Both the position numbers and the translations under genes were made by a program. A stretch of 64,000 nucleotides of DNA from Sphingobacterium thalpophilum (GTDB lineage: Bacteria > Bacteroidota > Bacteroidia > Sphingobacteriales > Sphingobacteriaceae), in the NCBI RefSeq assembly GCF_901482695.1, contig NZ_LR590484.1, positions 806,001-870,000 of the forward strand, written 5' to 3'. The stretch's first letter is position 1. Each line of letters begins with the position of its first letter. The notes below the pieces were generated by a model. That model had not been told where the DNA came from and made no database searches. It saw only the letters and a program-made list of their open reading frames with translations. Below are positions 54,160 to 62,176 of the stretch, piece by piece.

Positions 54160-55257
54160 TTATACTGTCCATCGTTCACATTTATCCAAAAATGAACTGC
54201 TGATATCCGCGCCTATTCCGGGCTCATCAGCAATATGGATTTTATACCCCTCATATTGTATGCCTCCGATAACAGGATCTTCGAGGTGTCCTACCATACA
54301 GGTGTCCAGGTCAAAGAACTTGACATTCGGAGCTGCATAGGCAAAGTGTACTTTGGCGGCCAGAGCCAAGCGGGACTCCAGCATGCCACCGATCATGCAG
54401 GCGATCCCATACTCCTCAGCCACCTGATTAATTTTTAGAGCTTCCTGTATCCCGCCAGATTTTGAAAACTTAATATTGATGTAATCACAGGCATCGGCTT
54501 TGCAGAGACGTTCGGCATCATGATGCGAGTACACCGATTCGTCGGCCATAAGTGGGACAATCGTTTCTGATCTAAGCTGTGGAAGCAGTGCGTCGTTCCA
54601 TGTACGCATCGGTTGTTCACAAAACTGGATTTTAAACGGTTCCAGGCCTTTCAGGGCTTCCAACGCATCTTCATAGGACCAGCCCTGATTGGCGTCGATT
54701 CGGATAGGCATCTCGAACCCCACAGCTTTGCGGATCTCACGAATACGTGCCACATCTCTGCTCGGATCTTTACCCAGCTTGACCTTCAACATCACGGCAC
54801 CTTCATCCTGCAGACGCCGCGCTTTTAGCGCCATTTCTTCCGGACCTGCGATTCCTAGGGTAATATCCGTGGTGATCTCCCGGCGGCTACCTTTTAAATA
54901 CTTATACAACGGAAGCCCCGCATGCTTTGCGGCCAGATCATGTAGAGCCATATCAAAAGCAGATTTGATCGTCCGGTTGCCGGCAATGTAAAGATCCAGT
55001 TCCGCGAGCCTTTCGGAAATCGCCAAAGGGTCCTTTCCTTTCCAGATCTGCGCAAAGTCGCGGGCCAGAACCAGACAGGTATCCTGTGTCTCGCCCACAA
55101 TCATTGGAAAAGCCGAGCATTCGCCGACCCCATAGATAGCGGTGTCTGTATGTATACGGATGAACGTGTTCTGCGCGTAATCCATCGTCCCCGTCGCAAT
55201 TACAAAGGGCTCCATAGGGATGCTCAATCTATAGATATCAATTGCTGTTATTTTCAT
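54160..55257 (-). CDS. L-Ala-D/L-Glu epimerase (dipeptide epimerase)
   Basis: 365 residues from the Met at 55257; the open frame adds ten residues from 55287 that look like leader RNA. Enolase superfamily: proton-transfer lysines in LKVKLGKD (Lys158, Lys160) and NIKFSKSGG (around Lys263), metal ligands Asp188 (IDANQGW), Glu214 (CEQPM) and Asp239 (ADESV). This subgroup epimerises L-Ala-D-Glu from muropeptides to L-Ala-L-Glu for recycling. Other dipeptides are possible. It follows a SusCD locus on the same strand after a terminator. Confidence 0.9.
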   Translation of the reverse strand: MKITAIDIYRLSIPMEPFVIATGTMDYAQNTFIRIHTDTAIYGVGECSAFPMIVGETQDTCLVLARDFAQIWKGKDPLAISERLAELDLYIAGNRTIKSAFDMALHDLAAKHAGLPLYKYLKGSRREITTDITLGIAGPEEMALKARRLQDEGAVMLKVKLGKDPSRDVARIREIRKAVGFEMPIRIDANQGWSYEDALEALKGLEPFKIQFCEQPMRTWNDALLPQLRSETIVPLMADESVYSHHDAERLCKADACDYINIKFSKSGGIQEALKINQVAEEYGIACMIGGMLESRLALAAKVHFAYAAPNVKFFDLDTCMVGHLEDPVIGGIQYEGYKIHIADEPGIGADISSSFLDKCERWTV

Positions 55258-55345
55258 TGTTCGATATAAATATAGGTATAGCGCCAAATTACGTCAAAAA
55301 TAGTCAGCAGTCAAGTAGGTATCTCAGATTCATTGCCAAATTAAA

Positions 55346-55380
55346 AGCCCCTACAAGATGGAGAATCCTGTTAAGGGGCT
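55346..55380 (-). terminator. Terminator of the second SusCD locus
   Basis: AGCCCCT (55346-55352) / AGGGGCT (55374-55380) stem with 21-base loop; on the minus strand it is followed by TTTT. It lies 35 bases after the susD stop. Confidence 0.6.
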
Positions 55381-55415
55381 GACTAACTATTAAGATATGT
55401 AAGGTTACACGAAGA

Positions 55416-56942
55416 TTAAGGCTTTAATAGCCACATGACCTGATTGACTTCATCCTCGCCATTAAATTGCCGCTTTACGGCCTCATTCACGTTGGCCCGA
55501 TTTTTTTCGTATTCAATATTTGGATATTTCCAGCGAACCGGAATCTTCGACGGCTCATTGACATTCATATTGGATGAAGGATTGATCTTCCATTTCGGAT
55601 AACCTGTACGGCGGTAATCGTAATAAGGAATGATCAGTCCCTGCAGAAAACTTGCCAGATACTTTTGGGTAATAATTGCTTCGATCTGTCCCTCGCGTGC
55701 TGACGGAAATGCTGTAGCGTAATTTGCGACAGCCGCGGTAATATAAGCCGCATCCAAAGGCATTCCGTGGTGATACTGGGCTGTATTGGGTGTATTGTTC
55801 CCAATAAAGGTCATCGAAGCCTCGATTCCTTTTTTATACCAGTCGACAGCAGCATCCGCAATCCAGCCACGCGCCGCGGCTTCTGCAATCACAAAACAGA
55901 GGTGAGCATACCCCAGTTGCTGGGTAGGTTCCCCCTCCACCAGTTCGGTATAACGGTCGTTCAGCCGTGAATAATCCTTTGTTTTCATAATGCCACTGAT
56001 CGAAGAGAACAACACCGCAGGATCAATACCTGTATAAGCGTCAAAATCACCCGCTTTTTTGCCGTTATCTAGCTGCAGCTGGGATGGATTGGCGTAATAG
56101 AACAAGCGACGGTCTTTCCATTGTTTCAGCCTGTCTATGATCTCTGTAGACACCGCAGGATAGATGATAAAGCTGTTATCTATCTTATAAAATGGATAGG
56201 TCTGTCCGGCTTTGTCCGAATGTGTCACCTGAAAGTTATCATCATTTGAGGTAAAGACGGGCTTTTTAGTCAGGATCTCTTTGAAACGGCTTTTTACCTG
56301 AAGATCTACGTCATTTTCCTTATTGCTAAGCTGTATCAGGACATGCAGTGCAAAACTGTTGACGATCTTCCGCCAGCGGCCGGTATTCCCGCCAAACAGG
56401 GGATCCCCCGCGAAGTTAATTCCTTCGGAAAATAGCTTGTCAGCGAGCTCCAATTCATTTAATATGCCCAGAAACACCTCCTTCTGGCTATCGTATTTCG
56501 GAAAATAAATTTTCTCCGTCTCCCCTTTTAGTGCCTCTTTGTAAGGTATCTCACCGACATGCATGGTCTGATCAAAGAACTTCATGGCGCGGGCAAAATG
56601 CATCAAGGCATCGTACGATTTCGCCAAGCCTTCGTTTTCCGCAAACTTCGCCATGAAATGCGCATCATTGATCCCTGTCAAGGAAAGATCATAGCTGGAC
56701 CATCCGTTATATTGATTGGCATCTCTGGCCTCTGACCATATCACGGATTTGGTGAGCATATAAGGCTGCATAAATCCTTTGGTGCGAGACTGCCTCGTCA
56801 GATTCAAAACGATCCGTGTGGCCAGCTGCGAAGATTTGACGGTCTCAGGCGTCTCGGGATTCGTATTTATCTCATCAAATTTGGAGCAGCCCGTTGTGGC
56901 CATCAGGGCCAGCAACGCAAATGAAGTCCATAATCTTTTCAT
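55416..56942 (-). CDS. SusD/RagB-like outer membrane lipoprotein (second locus)
   Basis: 508 residues. Lipobox ATTGC places the lipid near Cys19. SusD-like group 2 features are seen: DALMHFARAMKFFDQTMHVG, GRWRKIVNSFALHVLIQLSN, and the end IPYYDYRRTGYPKW. It caps the SusC barrel encoded 18 bases upstream and binds substrate at the cell surface. Only about 35 percent of the layout is shared with the first SusD by eye, so the two loci serve different ligands. No enzyme gene follows directly; the closest is the dipeptide epimerase. Confidence 0.93.
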   Translation of the reverse strand: MKRLWTSFALLALMATTGCSKFDEINTNPETPETVKSSQLATRIVLNLTRQSRTKGFMQPYMLTKSVIWSEARDANQYNGWSSYDLSLTGINDAHFMAKFAENEGLAKSYDALMHFARAMKFFDQTMHVGEIPYKEALKGETEKIYFPKYDSQKEVFLGILNELELADKLFSEGINFAGDPLFGGNTGRWRKIVNSFALHVLIQLSNKENDVDLQVKSRFKEILTKKPVFTSNDDNFQVTHSDKAGQTYPFYKIDNSFIIYPAVSTEIIDRLKQWKDRRLFYYANPSQLQLDNGKKAGDFDAYTGIDPAVLFSSISGIMKTKDYSRLNDRYTELVEGEPTQQLGYAHLCFVIAEAAARGWIADAAVDWYKKGIEASMTFIGNNTPNTAQYHHGMPLDAAYITAAVANYATAFPSAREGQIEAIITQKYLASFLQGLIIPYYDYRRTGYPKWKINPSSNMNVNEPSKIPVRWKYPNIEYEKNRANVNEAVKRQFNGEDEVNQVMWLLKP

Positions 56943-56960
56943 ATTTCTATAATTAATGAA

Positions 56961-59900
56961 TTAAAAAGTAAGGTTTAAATTAAATCCGATATACCGCATC
57001 GAAGGTGAATTGAGATCTTCTTTTCCCCGGTCTGGATCAGAAAAACGATATTCTTTGGACCAAAGAAGAAGGTTTTGCCCGGTAATACCCACACTGGCAC
57101 GTTTGGCCCGTAGTTTCGAAGCAAATTTTTCGGGCACGCGGTAGTTCAGCGAAAGTTCACGGAGCTTAATAAACGTTTCATCCCAGTAGTTCCAGCGTCC
57201 ACCGCTCGCATTCCTATAATAGGTCTCATATGAAACGGTCTGGTCATTGGGTGCAAATGTCCTGGTATCCTCGGTAATACGGCCGTAATCGTCATAGGTT
57301 ACACTTCCAGAGGTGATTTTGACTCCGGGAGCGATAAAGGTCTGTTTACCGTTGACTACCTCGTCATAGCGGTATTGGGTATCTGAATCCACATGTGCTC
57401 CAGTATTCCATAAGTAATCGTTCGTCGTCGAATAGGACATTCCCTTGATTCGTCCGTCAATGCTTAAGCTGAATGAAAAATCCTTATAGCGGAATTGATT
57501 GCTAAAACCCCAAAACCATTTAGGGGCCGTGTATCCAATGACCTGATCTTTGTACTGCGCACTTACCGGCAGACCGTCGTCCCCTATGACCAGCTGTCCG
57601 TCCGGCGACCATTCCCAGTCGCTATACGCGATGTAGTCGGCCCGCAGGCCTTTGCGCACATACAGCGCATCTACAGAATATTCGGGATCTATCTGATGGA
57701 AATATCGCATGTTCTGCGAGAAGTTCAGCATCATATCCCATTGGAAATCTTCACGTTTGATCGGCGTACCGCCCAAAGTGATCTCATGCCCCTTGGTCAT
57801 CTCCTGTTCCCGCGTATTGATCAGGCGTTCGGTAAATCCGGTAGTTTCGGAAAGTTCTGTTTTAATAATTTCATTCTTCAGCAGACGATAATAGCGTGTA
57901 TAATTACCATATAAGCGGTTCCGCAGCAGACCAAAGTCAAAACCGAATTCCGTTAAATTGCGCTGTGTCGGTGAAATCGAATAATCCTTGATCAGATTAG
58001 GGTAAGACGCTGTCGGCAATCCGTCCCAGACATTCGGCGTCATCGTGAAAGCCCTGTTGATTTCATACGGATCGAGGACAGATTTGGTGACCGCCCAGGA
58101 TCCACGGACTTTGAACAGATCCAACCAGGCCGGCCTGCTGGACAAAAAGTCACTGACAACAACACTTCCCGAAACAGAAGGATAAAAATAAGAACGGTTG
58201 GCCTGTGGCAATGTGCTGGACCAGTCATTCCTTCCGGTTGCTTCGACAAATACAGCATTGCGCCAAGAAAGAGACAACCGGCCATATATGCCGTTGCGCA
58301 TTTCCTTGATCCGGGACTCTACCGAATTGACCGGCCCGATTGAGTTACGAAGCGAGTAATATCCGGGAATAGAAAGTCCGTTGACCGTCTTTGAGATCAA
58401 ATTATTATCCTGTCGATAAAAAATCGAACCACCCATCAGACCATCGATACCAAAATTTCCAAAATTCTTTTTCGCGGTGAAAATAAAATCATTGGTGGTA
58501 CTGAACGCATCATAGTCACCTTTCATATATTTTCCCTTGCTGTCAAAACCACCCCAGTCTTTGAAACCACCACGTGTACCGTAAATACCGATCGGATTTC
58601 TTTGCGTTCTTGATTTGCCCTGATAGTCATAGCCCGAACGAACCATGAATTTTGCCCAGTCATTGAGCTTATAATTCAGAGTTAATGCCGCATTCATTTT
58701 GTTGATCAGCTCGGGTGTTGTCTTTTCATAAGCAATCAGGTACGGGTTATCATACCAGCCTTTATACATCCAGTTCTGCTGCTGGTCCTTCACCAGCCAG
58801 TAATCCTTATAATCCCGCAAATCATATTCCGGCCCTGTCCACACCAGGATATTATAAATATACCCTTGGTCATTGTAACCGCTACCAAAGTTCGTCGAAG
58901 ACGAGCTTCGATTGTATCCTAAGCGAGCTTCCAGATCAACTTTATCGCTTAGTTTGGTTGTCCCTGTCACCGAAATATTTGTCAGATTTAATTTTTGGTT
59001 CGGATACTGCCCTTTATTGTAAATGTGGTTGATGGATGTACGGACACTCCCATGCTCTCCTTGGGTGGTGAAACTTACCGTATTGTTACTGATGAAACCC
59101 GGTTCCAGAAAATTCTTGAAATTATTTTTCCCCCTGGAAGTCAGTTCCTGCTCTTCAATCTGCTTTGTAATCGGATTCCATTGCTTTGCCCGGCGTCCAA
59201 TATCCAATTTATCTCCCCATACATAATCATTATTATTGAATTGACCGCCCTCTCCGGCCGAGTAACTATGCTGCACCTCGGGAAGCGCAAGATAGCCTGA
59301 GAAGAACATATTATTTGTATTTACCGTAATCTCTGTTCCTTTTTCTGCCAGGCCCTTCTTGGTTGTGATCATGATCGCTCCGCCCGATCCCTTACTACCA
59401 TAAAGCGCCGTTGCAGTTGCGCCTTTCAGAATCGTCATATCCTGGATATTGTCAACGGGAACATCCCGCAAGGTCATGTTTTCGTAAGAAACACCGTCAA
59501 TCACCAAAAGTGGGGTCAGCCCCCGAACCTGGATTTCAGGAGTGGAATTAAATTCAGAGCTATTCAATACCCGCACGCCCGACACACGTCCCGTCAAAGT
59601 GGTGCCCACATCGACGCCTTTCACACGTGTCAGTTCCTCCCCTTTCACACTCTGTGTGGCGTACCCCAGCGCTTTCTGTTCTCTTTTGATCCCCAATGCC
59701 GTGACAACCACTTCACCCAACTCCTCAGATGACTTGACCAGCCGGATCACTTTAGCTGAAGAGGCCGGAAGGTCGACGCTCTGATATCCGACGTAGGAAA
59801 TTTGCAAAACCTCTTTATCCGTCACACCACGCAGCACAAAAGAACCATCCTCTCCTGTTGTCGCCGCGTTTGTCCCCCCTTTGACCCGGATGGTAACTCC

Positions 59901-60317
59901 CGCCAAAGGACTGCCGTTTTCCTGATCAAGGACAAGTCCGCGGAGTTCTTGTTGCTGTATGGACTTCCCAACCGACTTTTTTACTGGGGCAGCCTTTTGG
60001 CCATTTGTCTTTTCCTTGGCCGTAATCAAATAAAACGTATCGTCGATCCGTTCCACGGTCAATGCACCATTGGATACCGTATGGATAAAGGACGCCAGGG
60101 TTTCCTTTTTCACCTTATCGAGCGACAGGCCCTGATGAATAGGTACATGTGCAATCGATGCATCGTAGCCAAATTTAATATTCAGCTTTTTCTCCATCCG
60201 GCTGATGATCTGGGCAAAATCATCTTTAGGCGCCTGATTGGCGATACTGCTGAACGCCAGAGACTGCAACAACAGGGTACAGCCGACCAGCTTTAAGAAG
60301 GTATTGGTTCTTTTCAT
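56961..60317 (-). CDS. SusC/RagA-type TonB-dependent receptor with STN domain (second locus)
   Basis: 1118 residues. Signal peptide (about 5-27), STN domain (about 50-110: KLNIKFGYDASIAHVP), carboxypeptidase-like fold (ELRGLVLDQENGSPLAGVTI), TonB-linked region and plug (GEVVVTALGIKREQKALGYA; LLVIDGVSYENMTLRDV), barrel to the C-terminal YIGFNLNLTF. The STN domain makes it a signal transducer to the FecR protein 3 bases upstream. The substrate is unknown; muropeptides or peptides are a guess from the adjacent epimerase. Confidence 0.95.
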   Translation of the reverse strand: MKRTNTFLKLVGCTLLLQSLAFSSIANQAPKDDFAQIISRMEKKLNIKFGYDASIAHVPIHQGLSLDKVKKETLASFIHTVSNGALTVERIDDTFYLITAKEKTNGQKAAPVKKSVGKSIQQQELRGLVLDQENGSPLAGVTIRVKGGTNAATTGEDGSFVLRGVTDKEVLQISYVGYQSVDLPASSAKVIRLVKSSEELGEVVVTALGIKREQKALGYATQSVKGEELTRVKGVDVGTTLTGRVSGVRVLNSSEFNSTPEIQVRGLTPLLVIDGVSYENMTLRDVPVDNIQDMTILKGATATALYGSKGSGGAIMITTKKGLAEKGTEITVNTNNMFFSGYLALPEVQHSYSAGEGGQFNNNDYVWGDKLDIGRRAKQWNPITKQIEEQELTSRGKNNFKNFLEPGFISNNTVSFTTQGEHGSVRTSINHIYNKGQYPNQKLNLTNISVTGTTKLSDKVDLEARLGYNRSSSSTNFGSGYNDQGYIYNILVWTGPEYDLRDYKDYWLVKDQQQNWMYKGWYDNPYLIAYEKTTPELINKMNAALTLNYKLNDWAKFMVRSGYDYQGKSRTQRNPIGIYGTRGGFKDWGGFDSKGKYMKGDYDAFSTTNDFIFTAKKNFGNFGIDGLMGGSIFYRQDNNLISKTVNGLSIPGYYSLRNSIGPVNSVESRIKEMRNGIYGRLSLSWRNAVFVEATGRNDWSSTLPQANRSYFYPSVSGSVVVSDFLSSRPAWLDLFKVRGSWAVTKSVLDPYEINRAFTMTPNVWDGLPTASYPNLIKDYSISPTQRNLTEFGFDFGLLRNRLYGNYTRYYRLLKNEIIKTELSETTGFTERLINTREQEMTKGHEITLGGTPIKREDFQWDMMLNFSQNMRYFHQIDPEYSVDALYVRKGLRADYIAYSDWEWSPDGQLVIGDDGLPVSAQYKDQVIGYTAPKWFWGFSNQFRYKDFSFSLSIDGRIKGMSYSTTNDYLWNTGAHVDSDTQYRYDEVVNGKQTFIAPGVKITSGSVTYDDYGRITEDTRTFAPNDQTVSYETYYRNASGGRWNYWDETFIKLRELSLNYRVPEKFASKLRAKRASVGITGQNLLLWSKEYRFSDPDRGKEDLNSPSMRYIGFNLNLTF

Positions 60318-60320
60318 ATA

Positions 60321-61256
60321 TTATTTTTTATAAATGATTGTTGTTTTATATGCTTTATTTAGGATAAGAATTGTTTTGTCGAGACTGTCAACCGGCAAAT
60401 AACCGGAATACGTTTTGTGTGAATAGGCGGGATCCAAATGCAGATTTACCCCATATAGACGTTCCAGATCGGCCACCAGATCGCTCAGCACCTGTTTGTC
60501 AAAATACTTTAACCCGCTCTTCCAGGAAGAAAAAGCCAAGGTATCCACCGCCTCGATATCGAATCCACGTCCAGCGGTATATTCTGCCTTCTGCCCCGGG
60601 ACAACCACAGCCTCCCTGTTCGCTTTCCTGACCCGGACCAGCCCTTTGCTGAGGACTAACTGCCCTTTGCCCGGTAGATCAATCAGGTTAAAGGCGGTAC
60701 CCAGCACCCGGACCTCAAAGTTGGTTTTACTTTCGACGACGAAAGCCTTGGCAGGGTCTTTCCTCACCTCAAAAAAAGCCTCGCCAGATAAGCGGACCTT
60801 CCTTAGGTCACTGGTTTTAAAGTCGGAAATCTGTGTCAATGTCGCATGACTGGCCAAGACTACACGTGTGCTATCGGGCAATACAATCGTTTTAACAAAC
60901 GGACCGGGATTGGAATATACCATGTAGGTTCTATCCTTTTGGAAAGTGTAATAGAAGACTGCACCCATCGACAATAGGACAAACAGTAATACGGCCGCAA
61001 TTCTGCGCAACATCGTAAACGGTTTTTTACGCATCGGGATGATAGGCGATGAATCGGAAAGTATCCGGCTAAAAACCGCTTCTGTTTCGGCAGCTTCGAG
61101 CTCCATACCCTCAACTACATCGAGGACCTCTTCAAAAGAAAAGAATTCCCGTTCCAGCAGATCAGGCAAAAGCAGCTGGAGCAACTTCTCTTCGTTGCGA
61201 TTGCACTCTCCTCTTAAGTATCGGCAATAAAGCGCTTTAAGATTATCTTTGTTCAT
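60321..61256 (-). CDS. FecR family anti-sigma factor (second locus)
   Basis: 311 residues. Cytosolic part (1-84), membrane helix (RRIAAVLLFVLLSMGAVFYY, about 84-103), periplasmic FecR domain (IVLPDSTRVVLASHATLTQI; VRLSGEAFFEV) and C-terminal DUF4974 domain (LVADLERLYGVNLHLDPAY). Shorter than the first locus FecR by about 95 residues but complete. It holds the sigma factor encoded 57 bases upstream until the receptor is loaded. Confidence 0.93.
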   Translation of the reverse strand: MNKDNLKALYCRYLRGECNRNEEKLLQLLLPDLLEREFFSFEEVLDVVEGMELEAAETEAVFSRILSDSSPIIPMRKKPFTMLRRIAAVLLFVLLSMGAVFYYTFQKDRTYMVYSNPGPFVKTIVLPDSTRVVLASHATLTQISDFKTSDLRKVRLSGEAFFEVRKDPAKAFVVESKTNFEVRVLGTAFNLIDLPGKGQLVLSKGLVRVRKANREAVVVPGQKAEYTAGRGFDIEAVDTLAFSSWKSGLKYFDKQVLSDLVADLERLYGVNLHLDPAYSHKTYSGYLPVDSLDKTILILNKAYKTTIIYKK

Positions 61257-61313
61257 CTTTTCGTTCCGTATTATAAGAAAGACGGCCGGGACTCCCGGAA
61301 AGACGATGGGGAA

Positions 61314-61886
61314 TTACAAAATTTTTAAAAAAATCAGCAGCGCAAGGGAGCTTCCCATCCGCGAAAGGATAAATTGGCGTACCATTTTGTTTGATTTCAC
61401 AATCTGATCACGGACCGTATTGATAGATATCCCTAGTAGATCTGCAATTTCCTGATTGGACAAATGCTCTTCCTTGCTGAGTAAATAGATACGCTTCCGC
61501 GCATCAGGAAGCAATTCCAATGCTTCACGATAAAGCCTTTCCAAATCCTTAAATTCGATATGCTCCTCTCCGGAATTATCGCCGCCCTCATTCGCCATTC
61601 GCTGCTTTTCCAAAAAGTTCATGCGCACCTTTTCTTTGCGGATCTCATCAAATACAATGTTTCTGGAGACAGTATAGAGATAGGACTGCAGGTTGTTTGG
61701 CTCCTCGCCGGCGGTTACCTTTTTCCAGATACGTGTAAAAGCCTCCTGCACAACATCGACGGCCATGTCCTTATCCTTTAAATGGGAAAAAGCATAGGTA
61801 TATACCTTGTCCTTATAGGTCAGATAAAATTCACGGAATTTTCTTTGTTGGCCGGTATACTGTATGGTCGTAGATGTAAAGTCCAT
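61314..61886 (-). CDS. ECF sigma factor (second SusCD locus)
   Basis: 190 residues. Region 2: MAVDVVQEAFTRIWKKV and QSYLYTVSRNIVFDEIR; region 4: NQEIADLLGISINTVRDQIV. The C-terminal end is hydrophobic (SRMGSSLALLIFLKIL), as in the other SusCD-linked sigma factor. First gene of the minus-strand locus sigma, FecR, SusC, SusD. Its leader RNA has three GATATC repeats and a small hairpin. It should read promoters of its own operon. Confidence 0.93.
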   Translation of the reverse strand: MDFTSTTIQYTGQQRKFREFYLTYKDKVYTYAFSHLKDKDMAVDVVQEAFTRIWKKVTAGEEPNNLQSYLYTVSRNIVFDEIRKEKVRMNFLEKQRMANEGGDNSGEEHIEFKDLERLYREALELLPDARKRIYLLSKEEHLSNQEIADLLGISINTVRDQIVKSNKMVRQFILSRMGSSLALLIFLKIL

Positions 61887-61903
61887 TTCAATCGATCTTT
61901 AAA

Positions 61904-61955
61904 GATATCCACTACGATATCCTCGATATCAAAATGTAATCTGCTCACGCAGATT
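61904..61955 (-). promoter_or_regulatory. Leader of the second sigma factor gene: three GATATC repeats and a hairpin
   Basis: GATATC occurs at 61904-61909, 61916-61921 and 61925-61930. Just upstream on the minus strand, AATCTGC / GCAGATT (61938-61955) forms a perfect 7-bp stem with loop TCAC. A -7-like TACATTTG on the minus strand lies at 61985-61992 without a matching TTG. The rest of 61887-62176 shows no gene. Confidence 0.4.
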
Positions 61956-62176
61956 CGATAATACTTTTATAAGTCAGCAAGATACAAATGTAGAAAATCC
62001 TATTGCAAAATGAGATGCCCCAACAGTCCGGCGATTTCATCAACAAATACAACTTCGTTAACAAAAAGAGATTAAAATTAAAATACATCAAATAAAAAAC
62101 AGAATATTTACAATTTTTATAAGGATTTACATTTTTTATTCCTATATTAGCAATTATAATTATTTGAAAAGGAAAG

